The notes under the pieces are model-generated. The model worked only from the letters and a program-made list of their open reading frames with translations, did not search any database and was not told the origin of the DNA. 64,000 bases of DNA from Streptomyces sp. NBC_00239. Its GTDB lineage: Bacteria > Actinomycetota > Actinomycetes > Streptomycetales > Streptomycetaceae. Each line of letters starts with the position of its first letter. The first letter of the stretch is position 1. The DNA lies in NCBI RefSeq assembly GCF_036194065.1, contig NZ_CP108095.1, positions 4,402,001-4,466,000 on the forward strand, given 5' to 3'. Position numbers and translations under genes: made by a program. Positions 1 through 8,368 of the stretch are shown in pieces.

Positions 1-3000
1 GCCGTGCGGATTGCGGGACAGGGCGAGCTTCTGCTGGTTGGTGAGCTTGTCCGAGGCGAACTTCGCCGGGTTCACCGGGATGTTCAGCAGGATCAGCTTC
101 CGGGTGCCGCGCCACATGGCCTGGTGTTGCTCGGCCTCGGTGTCGAAGAGCCGTACGGAGACGCTCTGCCCCTCGTCCACCAGGGCCGGGTACGCCTTGA
201 CCGGCTGCCCCGCCCGGCGGGTCTCGAAGACCTTCGTCAGGGTGCCGATGGTCCAGTCGGTCAGGCCGGTGCGCTCCAGGGACTCCCCGCCGGAGCGCTC
301 GGCGGTCGCCGCGGCGGCCTGCGAGAGGGCCTGGCGGGCCTTCGGCTTGAGCCGCAGGCGCAGCGCTTCCAGGTCCTTGTCCTCGGCGATCTTCTTGCGC
401 CGCTCGTCGACGATCCGGAAGGTGATCTTCAGGTGGTCGGCGATCCGGCTCAGGTCGAAGTCCTCGGCACTCACCGGGACGCCGACCATCCGCTTCAGTT
501 CCCGGGCCAGGGTCGTGACCAATGGTTCCTGCAACGGCACGGCCGTGTCCAGGAAGCGGCCCGCGAAGTTCGGTGCGGGCACGTAGTGCCGGCGGATCGG
601 CTTGGGCAGGGACCGGATCAGCTCGGTGACGATCTCCTCGCGCAGGCCCGGGATCTGCCAGTCGAAGCCCTCGTCCTTGACCTGGTTGAGGACCTGGAGC
701 GGGATGTGCACGGTCACGCCGTCCGCGTCCGCGCCCGGCTCGAACTGGTAGGTCACCCGGAACTTCAGCGCGCCCTGCCGCCACGAGTCCGGATAGTCGT
801 CCTTCGTGACCCCGGCGGCCTTCTCCGTGAGGAGCATCTCCCGCTCGAAGTCGAGGAGTTCGGGCTCCTCGCGCTTCTTGTGCTTCCACCAGGAGTCGAA
901 GTGCGCCCCGGACACCACGTGCTCGGGGATCCGCTGGTCGTAGAAGTCGAAGAGGGTCTCGTCGTCGACGAGGATGTCCCGGCGCCGGGCCCGGTGCTCC
1001 AGCTCCTCCACCTCGGTGAGGAGCTTGCGGTTGTCGGCGTAGAACTTGTGGTGGGTCCGCCAGTCGCCCTCGACCAGCGCGTTGCGGATGAACAGCTCGC
1101 GCGAGACCTCGGGGTCGATCCGGCCGTAGTTGATCTTCCGCTGGGCGACGATCGGGACCCCGTACAGGGTGACCTTCTCGTACGCCATCACGGCCGCCTG
1201 GTCCTTCTCCCAGTGCGGCTCGCTGTACGTGCGCTTGATCAGGTGCTGGGCGAGCGGCTCCACCCACTCCGGCTCGACCTTGGCGTTGACCCGGGCCCAC
1301 AGCCGCGAGGTCTCGACCAGCTCGGCCGACATCACGAACCGGGGCTGCTTCTTGAACAGCGCCGAACCCGGGAAGATCGCGAACTTCGCGGACCGGGCCC
1401 CCAGGTACTCGTTCTTGTCGGTGTCCTTCAGGCCCAGGTGCGAGAGCAGGCCGGCGAGCAGCGAGACGTGGATCTGCTGCTCGGGGGCGTCGGCCTCGTT
1501 GACGTGGATGCCCATGGTCTTGGCGACCGTGCGCAGCTGCGAGTAGATGTCCTGCCACTCGCGGATCCGCAGGAAGTTCAGGTACTCCTGCTTGCACATC
1601 CGGCGGAAGGCGGAGGAGCCGCGCTCCTTCTGCTGCTCGCGGATGTAGCGCCACATGTTGAGGAACGAGAGGAAGTCGCTCGTCTCGTCCTTGAAGCGGG
1701 CGTGGTTCTGGTCGGCCTGGGTCTGCTTGTCCGAGGGCCGCTCGCGCGGGTCCTGGATGGACAGCGCCGCCGCGATCACCATGACCTCGCGCACGCAGTT
1801 GTTCTTGTCCGCCTCCACGACCATGCGGGCCAGCCGCGGGTCGACCGGGAGCTGCGAGAGCTGGCGGCCCATCGGGGTGAGCCGCTTCTTCGGGTCCTTC
1901 TCGGACGGGTCCAGCGCGCCCAGCTCCTGGAGGAGCTGCACGCCGTCGCGGATGTTGCGGTGGTCCGGCGGGTCGATGAAGGGGAACTTCTCGATCTCGC
2001 CGAGGCCGGCCGCGGTCATCTGGAGGATGACGGAGGCCAGGTTGGTGCGGAGGATCTCGGCGTCCGTGAACTCGGGACGGGCGTCGAAGTCGTCCTCGGA
2101 GTAGAGCCGGATGCAGATGCCGTCCGAGGTACGGCCGCAGCGGCCCTTGCGCTGGTTGGCGCTGGCCTGCGAGATCCGCTCGATCGGCAGCCGCTGCACC
2201 TTGGTGCGGTGGCTGTACCGGGAGATGCGGGCGGTGCCCGGGTCGATCACGTACTTGATGCCCGGGACGGTGAGCGAGGTCTCGGCCACGTTGGTGGCCA
2301 GGACGATCCGGCGGCCGGTGTGCTGCTGGAAGACGCGGTGCTGCTCGGCGTGCGAGAGGCGCGCGTAGAGGGGGAGGACCTCGGTCAGGCGGAGCTTGCG
2401 CTTCTCCAGGGCGTCCGCGGTGTCGCGGATCTCGCGCTCGCCGGAGAGGAAGACCAGGATGTCGCCCGGGCCCTCCGCCTGGAGCTCGTCGACCGCATCG
2501 CAGATCGCGGTGATCTGGTCCCGGTCGGAGTCCTCGGAGTCGTCCTCCAGGAGCGGCCGGTACCGCACCTCCACCGGGTACGTACGGCCGCTGACCTCGA
2601 CGATCGGCGCGTCACCGAAGTGCCGGGAGAACCGCTCGGGGTCGATGGTCGCCGAGGTGATCACGACCTTGAGGTCGGGACGCTTCGGCAGCAGCTGGGC
2701 GAGGTAGCCCAGCAGGAAGTCGATGTTGAGGGACCGCTCGTGGGCCTCGTCGATGATGATCGTGTCGTAGGCGCGCAGCTCGCGGTCCGTCTGGATCTCG
2801 GCGAGCAGGATGCCGTCCGTCATCAGCTTCACGAAGGTCGCGTCCGGGTCCACCTGGTCGGTGAAGCGGACCTTCCAGCCGACGGTCTGGCCGATCTCGG
2901 ACTTCAACTCCTCTGCGATCCGCTCCGCGACGGTGCGCGCGGCGATCCGGCGGGGCTGGGTGTGCCCGATCATGCCCCGGACGCCGCGGCCCAGCTCCAT

Positions 3001-3330
3001 GCAGATCTTGGGGATCTGCGTGGTCTTGCCGGAGCCGGTCTCGCCCGCGACGATCACGACCTGGTGGTCGCGTATCGCCTCGGCGATGTCGTCCTTCTTC
3101 TGGCTGACCGGCAGCGCCTCGGGGTAGGTGACCTCGGGCATCCGGGCGGCACGCCCGGCGAGCCGCTCGGCCGCTTTCGCGGCCTCCGCGGCGATCTCGT
3201 CGAGGACAGCCTGCTTGGCCTCGGGCTTGCGAATTCGGCGGGCGCCTTCGAGACGTCGGCCGAGCCGGTGAGCGTCGCGGAGGGGGATCTCACCGAGGAG
3301 CGTCTGCAGGGCGGCGAAAGAAGTAGACAT
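1..3330 (-). CDS. hrpA: ATP-dependent RNA helicase HrpA, DEAH box (3' end cut by window)
   Basis: Reverse-strand reading gives 1110 open codons from ATG at 3330 to the window edge. This is most of the family's roughly 1300 residues, so the C-terminus is missing. Visible motifs: Walker A GETGSGKT (residues 96-103), QPRRIAA, DEAH (194-197), SAT (226-228), then the helicase C-terminal half with TNVAETSLTVPGI and the QRKGRCGR block, followed by the HA2/OB-fold region and the HrpA-specific DUF3418 part. The family consists of cytosolic DEAH helicases acting on RNA; E. coli HrpA acts on mRNA and stalled ribosomes. The start is the first ATG of the frame and no strong Shine-Dalgarno is visible. The long forward-strand open frame over the same DNA is an antisense shadow of high-GC codon use. 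Confidence 0.95.
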   Translation of the reverse strand, partial: MSTSFAALQTLLGEIPLRDAHRLGRRLEGARRIRKPEAKQAVLDEIAAEAAKAAERLAGRAARMPEVTYPEALPVSQKKDDIAEAIRDHQVVIVAGETGSGKTTQIPKICMELGRGVRGMIGHTQPRRIAARTVAERIAEELKSEIGQTVGWKVRFTDQVDPDATFVKLMTDGILLAEIQTDRELRAYDTIIIDEAHERSLNIDFLLGYLAQLLPKRPDLKVVITSATIDPERFSRHFGDAPIVEVSGRTYPVEVRYRPLLEDDSEDSDRDQITAICDAVDELQAEGPGDILVFLSGEREIRDTADALEKRKLRLTEVLPLYARLSHAEQHRVFQQHTGRRIVLATNVAETSLTVPGIKYVIDPGTARISRYSHRTKVQRLPIERISQASANQRKGRCGRTSDGICIRLYSEDDFDARPEFTDAEILRTNLASVILQMTAAGLGEIEKFPFIDPPDHRNIRDGVQLLQELGALDPSEKDPKKRLTPMGRQLSQLPVDPRLARMVVEADKNNCVREVMVIAAALSIQDPRERPSDKQTQADQNHARFKDETSDFLSFLNMWRYIREQQKERGSSAFRRMCKQEYLNFLRIREWQDIYSQLRTVAKTMGIHVNEADAPEQQIHVSLLAGLLSHLGLKDTDKNEYLGARSAKFAIFPGSALFKKQPRFVMSAELVETSRLWARVNAKVEPEWVEPLAQHLIKRTYSEPHWEKDQAAVMAYEKVTLYGVPIVAQRKINYGRIDPEVSRELFIRNALVEGDWRTHHKFYADNRKLLTEVEELEHRARRRDILVDDETLFDFYDQRIPEHVVSGAHFDSWWKHKKREEPELLDFEREMLLTEKAAGVTKDDYPDSWRQGALKFRVTYQFEPGADADGVTVHIPLQVLNQVKDEGFDWQIPGLREEIVTELIRSLPKPIRRHYVPAPNFAGRFLDTAVPLQEPLVTTLARELKRMVGVPVSAEDFDLSRIADHLKITFRIVDERRKKIAEDKDLEALRLRLKPKARQALSQAAAATAERSGGESLERTGLTDWTIGTLTKVFETRRAGQPVKAYPALVDEGQSVSVRLFDTEAEQHQAMWRGTRKLILLNIPVNPAKFASDKLTNQQKLALSRNPHG

Positions 3331-3448
3331 ACCTGATCGAGGATCTCACCCGCGGGCGCCGGGTGGCGAACGCATTTGTGGTGGCACCCCGTACCATTTC
3401 CGGACGAGTTCCCCCCAAACGACCCGCCGTGCGAGTGAGAGGCCCGTC

Positions 3449-3952
3449 ATGTCCCGCCCCGGCCGCCTGTGGTCCCCGTGGGCCGCCGTGCCGGCCGTGC
3501 TGCGGGTGACGGCCCTGGTCACGGCGGTCCTCCTCGGCTGGGCCCTCCCACAACCGGCCGCGCCGACGGCCGCCGGCAGCGGCGCTTCCGCAACTTCCGC
3601 CTCCGCTTCCGCTTTCGCCGCGGCCGCCGCTTCCGCTTCGGTCTCCGGCCGTGCCTTCGAGCCCGCTGCGCCCGCGACCGTGTCCGTGGCCGCATGGGTG
3701 GCCGTGTCCGCGGTGCCTTCCGCGCCCGGGCCGGGTCCCCGGTGCGGTCCCGGGGACGGCGGGAGCGCGGAGCGGGGGCCGGCCGTGCCGCCGCGCGGCG
3801 GGGCCGGGACCGACCACCTGCCGGCCGCCGTCGCCCGGCTGCTGCCGGGCGCACCGCCGTGGCGGCCGGACGCCGGGCCCGTACGGTGTCCGGTACGCGG
3901 CCCCGACGAGCCCGCGCCGGGTCCCGTGGAGCTCTCGGTGATGCGGGTGTAG
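3449..3952 (+). CDS. Putative secreted Ala/Pro-rich protein, unknown function
   Basis: Predicted 167 residues from ATG, with a GAGAGG ribosome site six bases upstream. The N-terminus has a hydrophobic stretch (about residues 15-34, VLRVTALVTAVLLGW) typical of a signal peptide. A long Ala/Ser tract (40-85) and a Pro/Gly-rich tail follow, and no known domain is recognisable. It lies 60 bp upstream of the DsbA-like/CcdA pair on the same strand and could be the first gene of that operon. Composition is low-complexity, so the reading frame is less certain than its neighbours. The opposite-strand frame here is Gly/Arg-rich and less plausible. Confidence 0.5.
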   Translation: MSRPGRLWSPWAAVPAVLRVTALVTAVLLGWALPQPAAPTAAGSGASATSASASAFAAAAASASVSGRAFEPAAPATVSVAAWVAVSAVPSAPGPGPRCGPGDGGSAERGPAVPPRGGAGTDHLPAAVARLLPGAPPWRPDAGPVRCPVRGPDEPAPGPVELSVMRV

Positions 3953-4012
3953 GAGGCCGGTCCGCCCGGTCACCGCCCATCCGCCGTCATCCCGTCCCAC
4001 CGGAGCACCCGC

Positions 4013-4813
4013 ATGTCCCGCACCACCAAGACCCCGTCCCCGTCCGCCCCGGCCCGCCCGAAGGCCGGCTCCGCGCGCACGCCGCTGCTGATCTCCGCCG
4101 GCGTCGCGCTCGCCGCCGTCGCCCTCGGGCTCCTCTCGTACCAGGCCACCGCCCCCGCCGAGGATTCCGCGGCCGCCCCGGCCGCCGTCGCCGACCCGGG
4201 CGGCCCGCAGGCCGGCAACGGGGCCGAGCCGCCCGCCGGCGCCCGCGCCCAGCTGGTCTCGCTCGCCCGCCGGGACGCCGCCGACCCGATGGCGGTGGGC
4301 CGCGCCGACGCGCCCGTCGTCCTGATCGAGTACGCCGACTACCGGTGCGGCTACTGCGGAAAGTTCGCCCGCGACACCGAGCCGGGGCTCGTCGAGAAGT
4401 ACGTCGCCGACGGCACCCTGCGCATCGAATGGCGCAACTACCCGATCTTCGGCAAGGAATCCGAGGCCGCCGCCCGGGCCGCCTGGGCCGCCGGGCAGCA
4501 GGGCCGCTTCCACCGGTTCCACACCGTCGCCTACGCCGAAGGGTCCAAGGAGAAGGGCTTCGGCGAGGACCGGCTGACCGGGCTGGCCGCCGAGGCCGGC
4601 GTCCCCGACATCGCCCGCTTCACCAAGGACATGAACAGCGCCGCCGCCAAGGCCGCCCTCGCCAAGGACACCGACGAGGCCTACCGGATCGGCGTCACCT
4701 CCACCCCGTCCTTCCTCGTCAACGGCCAGCCCATCGCCGGCGCCCAGCCCGCCTCCGCGTTCACCGAGGCGATCGAGAGCGCGGCCCGGGCGGCCCGGGG
4801 GGCGAAGAAGTAG
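4013..4813 (+). CDS. Membrane-anchored DsbA-family thioredoxin-fold protein
   Basis: 266 residues. A hydrophobic anchor or uncleaved signal (about residues 25-43) is followed by a low-complexity linker and a DsbA-like thioredoxin fold. The active site is CGYC (112-115) and the cis-proline motif is TPSF (231-234), both needed for thiol-disulfide exchange outside the membrane. The motif EYADYRCGYCGKF is typical of bacterial DSBA-like thioredoxins. The next gene, CcdA, starts inside this gene's stop codon, so the two are translationally coupled. This suggests that CcdA passes electrons across the membrane to this protein, or that both serve extracytoplasmic thiol chemistry. The direction (oxidase or reductase) cannot be told from sequence. 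Confidence 0.9.
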   Translation: MSRTTKTPSPSAPARPKAGSARTPLLISAGVALAAVALGLLSYQATAPAEDSAAAPAAVADPGGPQAGNGAEPPAGARAQLVSLARRDAADPMAVGRADAPVVLIEYADYRCGYCGKFARDTEPGLVEKYVADGTLRIEWRNYPIFGKESEAAARAAWAAGQQGRFHRFHTVAYAEGSKEKGFGEDRLTGLAAEAGVPDIARFTKDMNSAAAKAALAKDTDEAYRIGVTSTPSFLVNGQPIAGAQPASAFTEAIESAARAARGAKK

Positions 4814-5697
4814 TGGAGATCGGATACCTGGCCGCCTTCCTCGGCGGCCTGCTCGCGCTGCTCTCCCCGTGCAGCGCCCTGCTGCTCCCGGCCTTCTTCG
4901 CGTACTCGATCGACTCGGCCTCCCGGCTGCTCGCCCGCACCGGGATCTTCTACGCGGGGCTGGCGACCACCCTGGTGCCGCTCGGCGCCGCCGGGTCCTT
5001 CGCGGGCCGCTTCTTCCACGGCCACCGGGACCAGCTGGTGCTCGCCGGCGGCTGGCTGATCATCGCGCTCGGGCTGGCCCAGATCCTGGGCCTGGGCTTC
5101 GCCTCCCGGCGGATGGCGGAGCTCTCCGGCCGGATCCGTCCGACCACCGCGCTGTCCGTGTACGCCCTGGGCGCGGTCTACGGGCTGGCCGGCTTCTGCG
5201 CCGGCCCGATCCTGGGCAGCGTGCTCACGGTGGCCGCGGTCGGCGGCAGCCCGGCGTACGGCGGCGTGCTGCTGGCCGTGTACGCGCTGGGGATGGCCGT
5301 ACCGCTGTTCGTACTGGCCCTGCTGTGGGAGCGGTTCGAGCTGGGCGGGCGGCGCTGGCTGCGCGGCCGGACCCTGCGGGCGGGCCGCCTCGAACTGCAC
5401 ACGACCTCGCTGCTGTCCGGCCTGTTCTTCATCGTTCTGGGCGCGATGTTCCTGGCCTTCGACGGCGCGAGCGCGCTGCCCGGGCTGCTCGACGTGGACG
5501 ACTCGTTCGCCGTGGAGCAGTGGGTACGGGGCTTCGCCGACGCGGTGCCGGACTGGGCGCTGCTCGGGCTGGTGGCTTTCGGCGCGCTGGGCACCGGCCT
5601 GGTCCAGTCCCGCCGCCGGGCCCGCGCCGGGCAGTCCGGTGCGGACGGATCCGGTGCGGAACGGTCCGGCGCGGAGGGATCCCGTACGGAGGGATGA
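4813..5697 (+). CDS. CcdA-type transmembrane thiol-disulfide transporter
   Basis: 294 residues from GTG, overlapping the preceding TAG by one base (TAGTG). Six or so hydrophobic segments are visible. The conserved SPCSALLLPAF motif near residue 20 and a second cysteine in GLAGFCAGPI are the paired redox cysteines of the CcdA/DsbD-beta family, which carries reducing power from cytosolic thioredoxin to extracytoplasmic partners. The partner is probably the DsbA-like protein encoded immediately upstream. The C-terminus ends in a charged Gly/Ser/Glu tail made of GADGSGAERSGAEG-type repeats. A strong terminator hairpin follows eight bases after the stop. Confidence 0.88.
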   Translation: MEIGYLAAFLGGLLALLSPCSALLLPAFFAYSIDSASRLLARTGIFYAGLATTLVPLGAAGSFAGRFFHGHRDQLVLAGGWLIIALGLAQILGLGFASRRMAELSGRIRPTTALSVYALGAVYGLAGFCAGPILGSVLTVAAVGGSPAYGGVLLAVYALGMAVPLFVLALLWERFELGGRRWLRGRTLRAGRLELHTTSLLSGLFFIVLGAMFLAFDGASALPGLLDVDDSFAVEQWVRGFADAVPDWALLGLVAFGALGTGLVQSRRRARAGQSGADGSGAERSGAEGSRTEG

Positions 5698-5704
5698 CAC
5701 GAAG

Positions 5705-5731
5705 AAGGCCCCGTCCGATGGACGGGGCCTT
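5705..5731. terminator. Bidirectional terminator between ccdA and the tRNA cluster
   Basis: Perfect 12-bp stem AAGGCCCCGTCC / GGACGGGGCCTT with a three-base loop. It sits between the end of the forward ccdA-type gene and the end of the reverse tRNA cluster, so it can stop transcription from both sides. Confidence 0.85.
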
Positions 5732-5738
5732 CCGGTTG

Positions 5739-5812
5739 TGGCTGGGGCCGGGGTCGAACCGGCGACCTATCGCTTTTCAGGCGATCGCTCGTACCAACTG
5801 AGCTACCCAGCC
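5739..5812 (-). tRNA. tRNA-Phe (GAA)
   Basis: Reverse-strand cloverleaf of 74 nt: acceptor GGCTGGG/CCCAGCC, D-arm GCTCAGTTGG, anticodon loop CTGAAAA giving GAA, T-loop GGTTCGACC. CCA is not encoded. Last gene of a Glu-Asp-Phe cluster. Confidence 0.97.
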
Positions 5813-5834
5813 ACGAAACCGTTTCCGGCTTCAG

Positions 5835-5908
5835 CGATCCTGACGGGACTTGAACCCGCGACCTCCACCTTGACAGGGTGGCGAGCTAACCAACTGCTCC
5901 ACAGGACC
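5835..5908 (-). tRNA. tRNA-Asp (GTC)
   Basis: 74 nt on the reverse strand. Acceptor GGTCCTG pairs with CAGGATC with one G-U pair, and the discriminator is G. Anticodon stem CCACC/GGTGG encloses CTGTCAA, anticodon GTC. CCA is not encoded. Middle gene of the tRNA cluster. Confidence 0.97.
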
Positions 5909-5947
5909 TTGCAGTGTGCGAGAGCAAGTCTTGCACACGGTAATGCG

Positions 5948-6020
5948 TACCCCCAACGGGATTCGAACCCGTGCTACCGCCTTGAAAGGGCGGCGTCCTG
6001 GGCCACTAGACGATGAGGGC
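5948..6020 (-). tRNA. tRNA-Glu (TTC)
   Basis: 73 nt on the reverse strand: acceptor GCCCTCA with TGGGGGT, anticodon stem CCGCC/GGCGG around CTTTCAA, anticodon TTC. CCA is not encoded. First gene of the cluster; the forward reading frame that runs through it is a shadow. Confidence 0.97.
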
Positions 6021-6147
6021 TAAAGGCCCGCCGGGCACTTTGCAGCGCGTCGGGGACGTGAGAAGCATATGGGATCCGGGCGGCTATCGCCAAAACGGTT
6101 TGGTCCCCACCCGCGGGAAGGGCCCCCACCGGGGGGACAATGGCCGC

Positions 6148-6498
6148 GTGCTGGAGATGACGCGTGAGGACTTCGAGGGGCTCGTCGCGGAAGCCCTGGA
6201 CCGGATCCCGCCGGAGCTGACGCGGCTGATGGACAACGTCGCGGTGTTCGTCGAGGACGATCCGGCGCCCGACGATCCGGAGCTGCTCGGCCTGTACGAG
6301 GGGACCCCGCTCACCGACCGCGGCGAGTGGTACGCCGGGGTGCTGCCGGACCGGATCACGATCTACCGCAACCCCACCCTGCGCATGTGCGAGTCGCGCG
6401 AGGACGTGGTCGCCGAGACCGAGATCACCGTCGTGCACGAGATCGCCCACCACTTCGGCATCGACGACGACCGGCTGCACGCCCTGGGGTACGGGTGA
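6148..6498 (+). CDS. Zincin-like metallopeptidase family protein (DUF1025 type)
   Basis: 116 residues from GTG, preceded by a GGGGGG stretch about nine bases upstream. An in-frame ATG three codons later is the alternative start. The carboxy half carries [11 protein letters not shown], the HExxHxxGxxD signature of zinc peptidases, after a small alpha/beta domain with [13 protein letters not shown]. This matches the short actinobacterial 'metallopeptidase family protein' group, whose substrate is unknown; the protein has no signal peptide and is cytosolic. The stop overlaps the start of the first fluoride-channel gene (GTGA), so the three genes are read as one unit. Confidence 0.88.
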   Translation: MLEMTREDFEGLVAEALDRIPPELTRLMDNVAVFVEDDPAPDDPELLGLYEGTPLTDRGEWYAGVLPDRITIYRNPTLRMCESREDVVAETEITVVHEIAHHFGIDDDRLHALGYG

Positions 6499-6959
6499 CC
6501 CGCCCGGTCCCCGGCGCGGCGGCGGTCGACCCGGACGTCGACCTGCACGTCCCCGCGCAGCGCGCCGAGCCGCGCGCCCCGGTGCTGGCCGCCGTGTCGG
6601 CGGGAGGCGTGCTCGGCGCGCTGGCCCGGTACGGGCTCGGGCTGCTGTGGCCGGCGGCGCCCGGGGCCTTCCCGTGGACGACCCTCGGGATCAACGTGGC
6701 CGGCTGCGCCCTGATCGGGGTGCTGATGGTGCTGGTGGGCGGGGGCGGCCGGTGGGCGCACCCGCTGGTGCGGCCCTTCCTCGGTACCGGGGTGCTCGGC
6801 GGCTTCACGACGTTCTCCACGTACGCGGTGGACTTCGCGCGGCTGCTGGACCGCGGGGCGGCCGGGACCGCGCTCGCGTACGCGGGGCTCACGGTCGCCG
6901 GGGCGCTCGGCGCGGTCTGGTCGGCGGCCGTGCTGACGCGGCGGGCGGTCGGGCGGTGA
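6495..6959 (+). CDS. crcB: Fluoride ion channel subunit CrcB/FluC, copy 1
   Basis: 154 residues from GTG, overlapping the upstream stop by four bases. After a roughly 30-residue N-terminal extension come four hydrophobic segments with the Fluc landmarks [17 protein letters not shown] and [12 protein letters not shown]. The family forms dual-topology dimeric channels that expel fluoride. Gram-positive genomes often carry two unequal genes making a heterodimer, and the second copy follows directly. No fluoride (crcB-type) riboswitch is visible in the 120 bp before the operon. Confidence 0.93.
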   Translation: MTRPVPGAAAVDPDVDLHVPAQRAEPRAPVLAAVSAGGVLGALARYGLGLLWPAAPGAFPWTTLGINVAGCALIGVLMVLVGGGGRWAHPLVRPFLGTGVLGGFTTFSTYAVDFARLLDRGAAGTALAYAGLTVAGALGAVWSAAVLTRRAVGR

Positions 6960-7333
6960 ACTGGCTGCTGGTGGCGGTGGGCGCCGCGATCGGGGCGCCG
7001 CTGCGCTACCTGACGGACCGTGCGGTGCAGGCGCGCCATGACGGGGTCTTCCCGTGGGGCACGTTCACGGTGAACGCGGCCGGGTGCCTGCTGCTCGGGG
7101 CACTGACCGGTGCGGTGCTCGCCGGGGACGCCCCGGCGGGACTCCAGGCGCTGCTCGGGACCGGGTTGTGCGGTGCCCTCACGACGTACTCGACGTTCTC
7201 GTACGAGACGCTGGCACTGGCCGAGCGGGGGCGGGGGTTCCTGGCGGCCGCGAACGTGGCGGCGTCGGTGCTGGTCGGGCTGGGCGCCGTACACCTGGGG
7301 CAGGCGGTCACGGAGGGCCTGGCGGGGGGCTGA
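6956..7333 (+). CDS. crcB: Fluoride ion channel subunit CrcB/FluC, copy 2
   Basis: 125 residues from GTG, which overlaps the stop of copy 1 (GTGA). It contains the core only: [20 protein letters not shown] and [12 protein letters not shown], with four membrane segments and no N-terminal extension. Coupled translation fits equal production of the two halves of a heteromeric channel, but whether they heterodimerise or form two homodimers is inference. Confidence 0.93.
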   Translation: MNWLLVAVGAAIGAPLRYLTDRAVQARHDGVFPWGTFTVNAAGCLLLGALTGAVLAGDAPAGLQALLGTGLCGALTTYSTFSYETLALAERGRGFLAAANVAASVLVGLGAVHLGQAVTEGLAGG

Positions 7334-7546
7334 GCCGGGCCCGGGGCGGAGGTCGTGGACGGCGGGCCCGGGCTTGCCGGCGGTGGGCCGGGGCCGGCGG
7401 GACCGGTTGCGGGGCGGGGCCCGCGGGGCCGGTGGGGGTGTTCGCGGACAGGTTGTGTCCTCGGACGCGTGTCCCTCGCGGGGCAAAGGGAGTTGGGCAC
7501 ATCGACCCGCTCATCGCGGACCCACGCCGTTCCGGAGGTGCCGCCC

Positions 7547-8170
7547 GTGCGCCAGATCCCCGCTTCCGTCCGACTGGCCGTCACCGCGCTCGCCGTCGCG
7601 GCGTCCGCGGGTTGCATGAGCGTCACCGACGAGGCCGCGAAGCCCGGCCCGTCCTCCTCCGTGGGGCAGCGGGAGGCCGCCGACGACGGCGGCGCGGCCG
7701 GCTCCGGGCAGGGCGCGCGCGGGCACGGCAGCGGCCCGGGCCGGAAGGGCGAGAACGCGGCGGCGGGCAAGGACGGCAAGCCCGGCGAGGAGGCGAAGGG
7801 CGGCGCGGGCGGTGCCTCGCCGAGCCCCGGCGCGGCGGCCGGGGCGCCGGGCGGCGGACCCTCGCCCTCCGGTCCGGCCGGCAGCGGCGGCGCGGGCGGC
7901 ACCGGGCCGGGGCCGAAGGACCCCGAGCCGGGCGGCGACGCCGGGGGCGCCGGCGGAGCGGGTGGCGCGGGTGGTGCGGGAGGTCCCGGCGGCGGTGAGC
8001 CGACCCCGCCGGTGGAGCCGCCGGTGTCGGAGCCGCCCACCGGCGAGCCGACCCCGGAACCCTCGCCGCCGGAGCCCTCCACGGTGCCAGAGCCGCAGCC
8101 CCAGGCCGCTGCGGAACACCCTGTTCCGGTTGCCGGTGCGGAGGAATCACCGCAGGTCGGGACGGTTTAG
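7547..8170 (+). CDS. Putative lipoprotein with a long Gly/Pro/Glu-rich disordered body
   Basis: 207 residues from GTG, with GGAG about nine bases upstream. A short signal peptide ends in the lipobox ASAGC (Cys23), predicting lipid attachment at the outer face of the membrane. The rest is low complexity: Ala/Gly/Lys-rich, then GGAGGAGG repeats, then a Pro/Glu-rich tail (PTPPVEPPVSEPP). No folded domain is recognisable. Such tails often span the peptidoglycan, but function is unknown. An in-frame GTG three codons upstream is less well placed. Confidence 0.65.
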   Translation: MRQIPASVRLAVTALAVAASAGCMSVTDEAAKPGPSSSVGQREAADDGGAAGSGQGARGHGSGPGRKGENAAAGKDGKPGEEAKGGAGGASPSPGAAAGAPGGGPSPSGPAGSGGAGGTGPGPKDPEPGGDAGGAGGAGGAGGAGGPGGGEPTPPVEPPVSEPPTGEPTPEPSPPEPSTVPEPQPQAAAEHPVPVAGAEESPQVGTV

Positions 8171-8368
8171 TAGGGGGTGACTTGCCATGAGGGGGTAGGG
8201 GTGCGTATGGTTATAGATCGTTTGATCCCATTGCCCGGCGCCGAACCGAAGAGCGCCGTGTGGCGCGTACTCTCCCTTACCGTGGCTGACCGCATTGAGG
8301 CGGTCTTGCATTTGCGATTCACGGAGTTATGGGCGCGTGCCGAGACTCCGGAAGGTTTTCGCATTCGC

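Noticed and set aside
4..3336. 1110-codon forward open frame at the window start
   Set aside because: It is the exact antisense of hrpA, whose reverse-strand translation has all DEAH helicase motifs; the forward product is low-complexity Val/Leu/Arg/Gly.
6375..6494. Fluoride riboswitch before the crcB pair
   Set aside because: The crcB genes begin inside upstream coding sequence and no crcB-motif RNA was seen before the operon.
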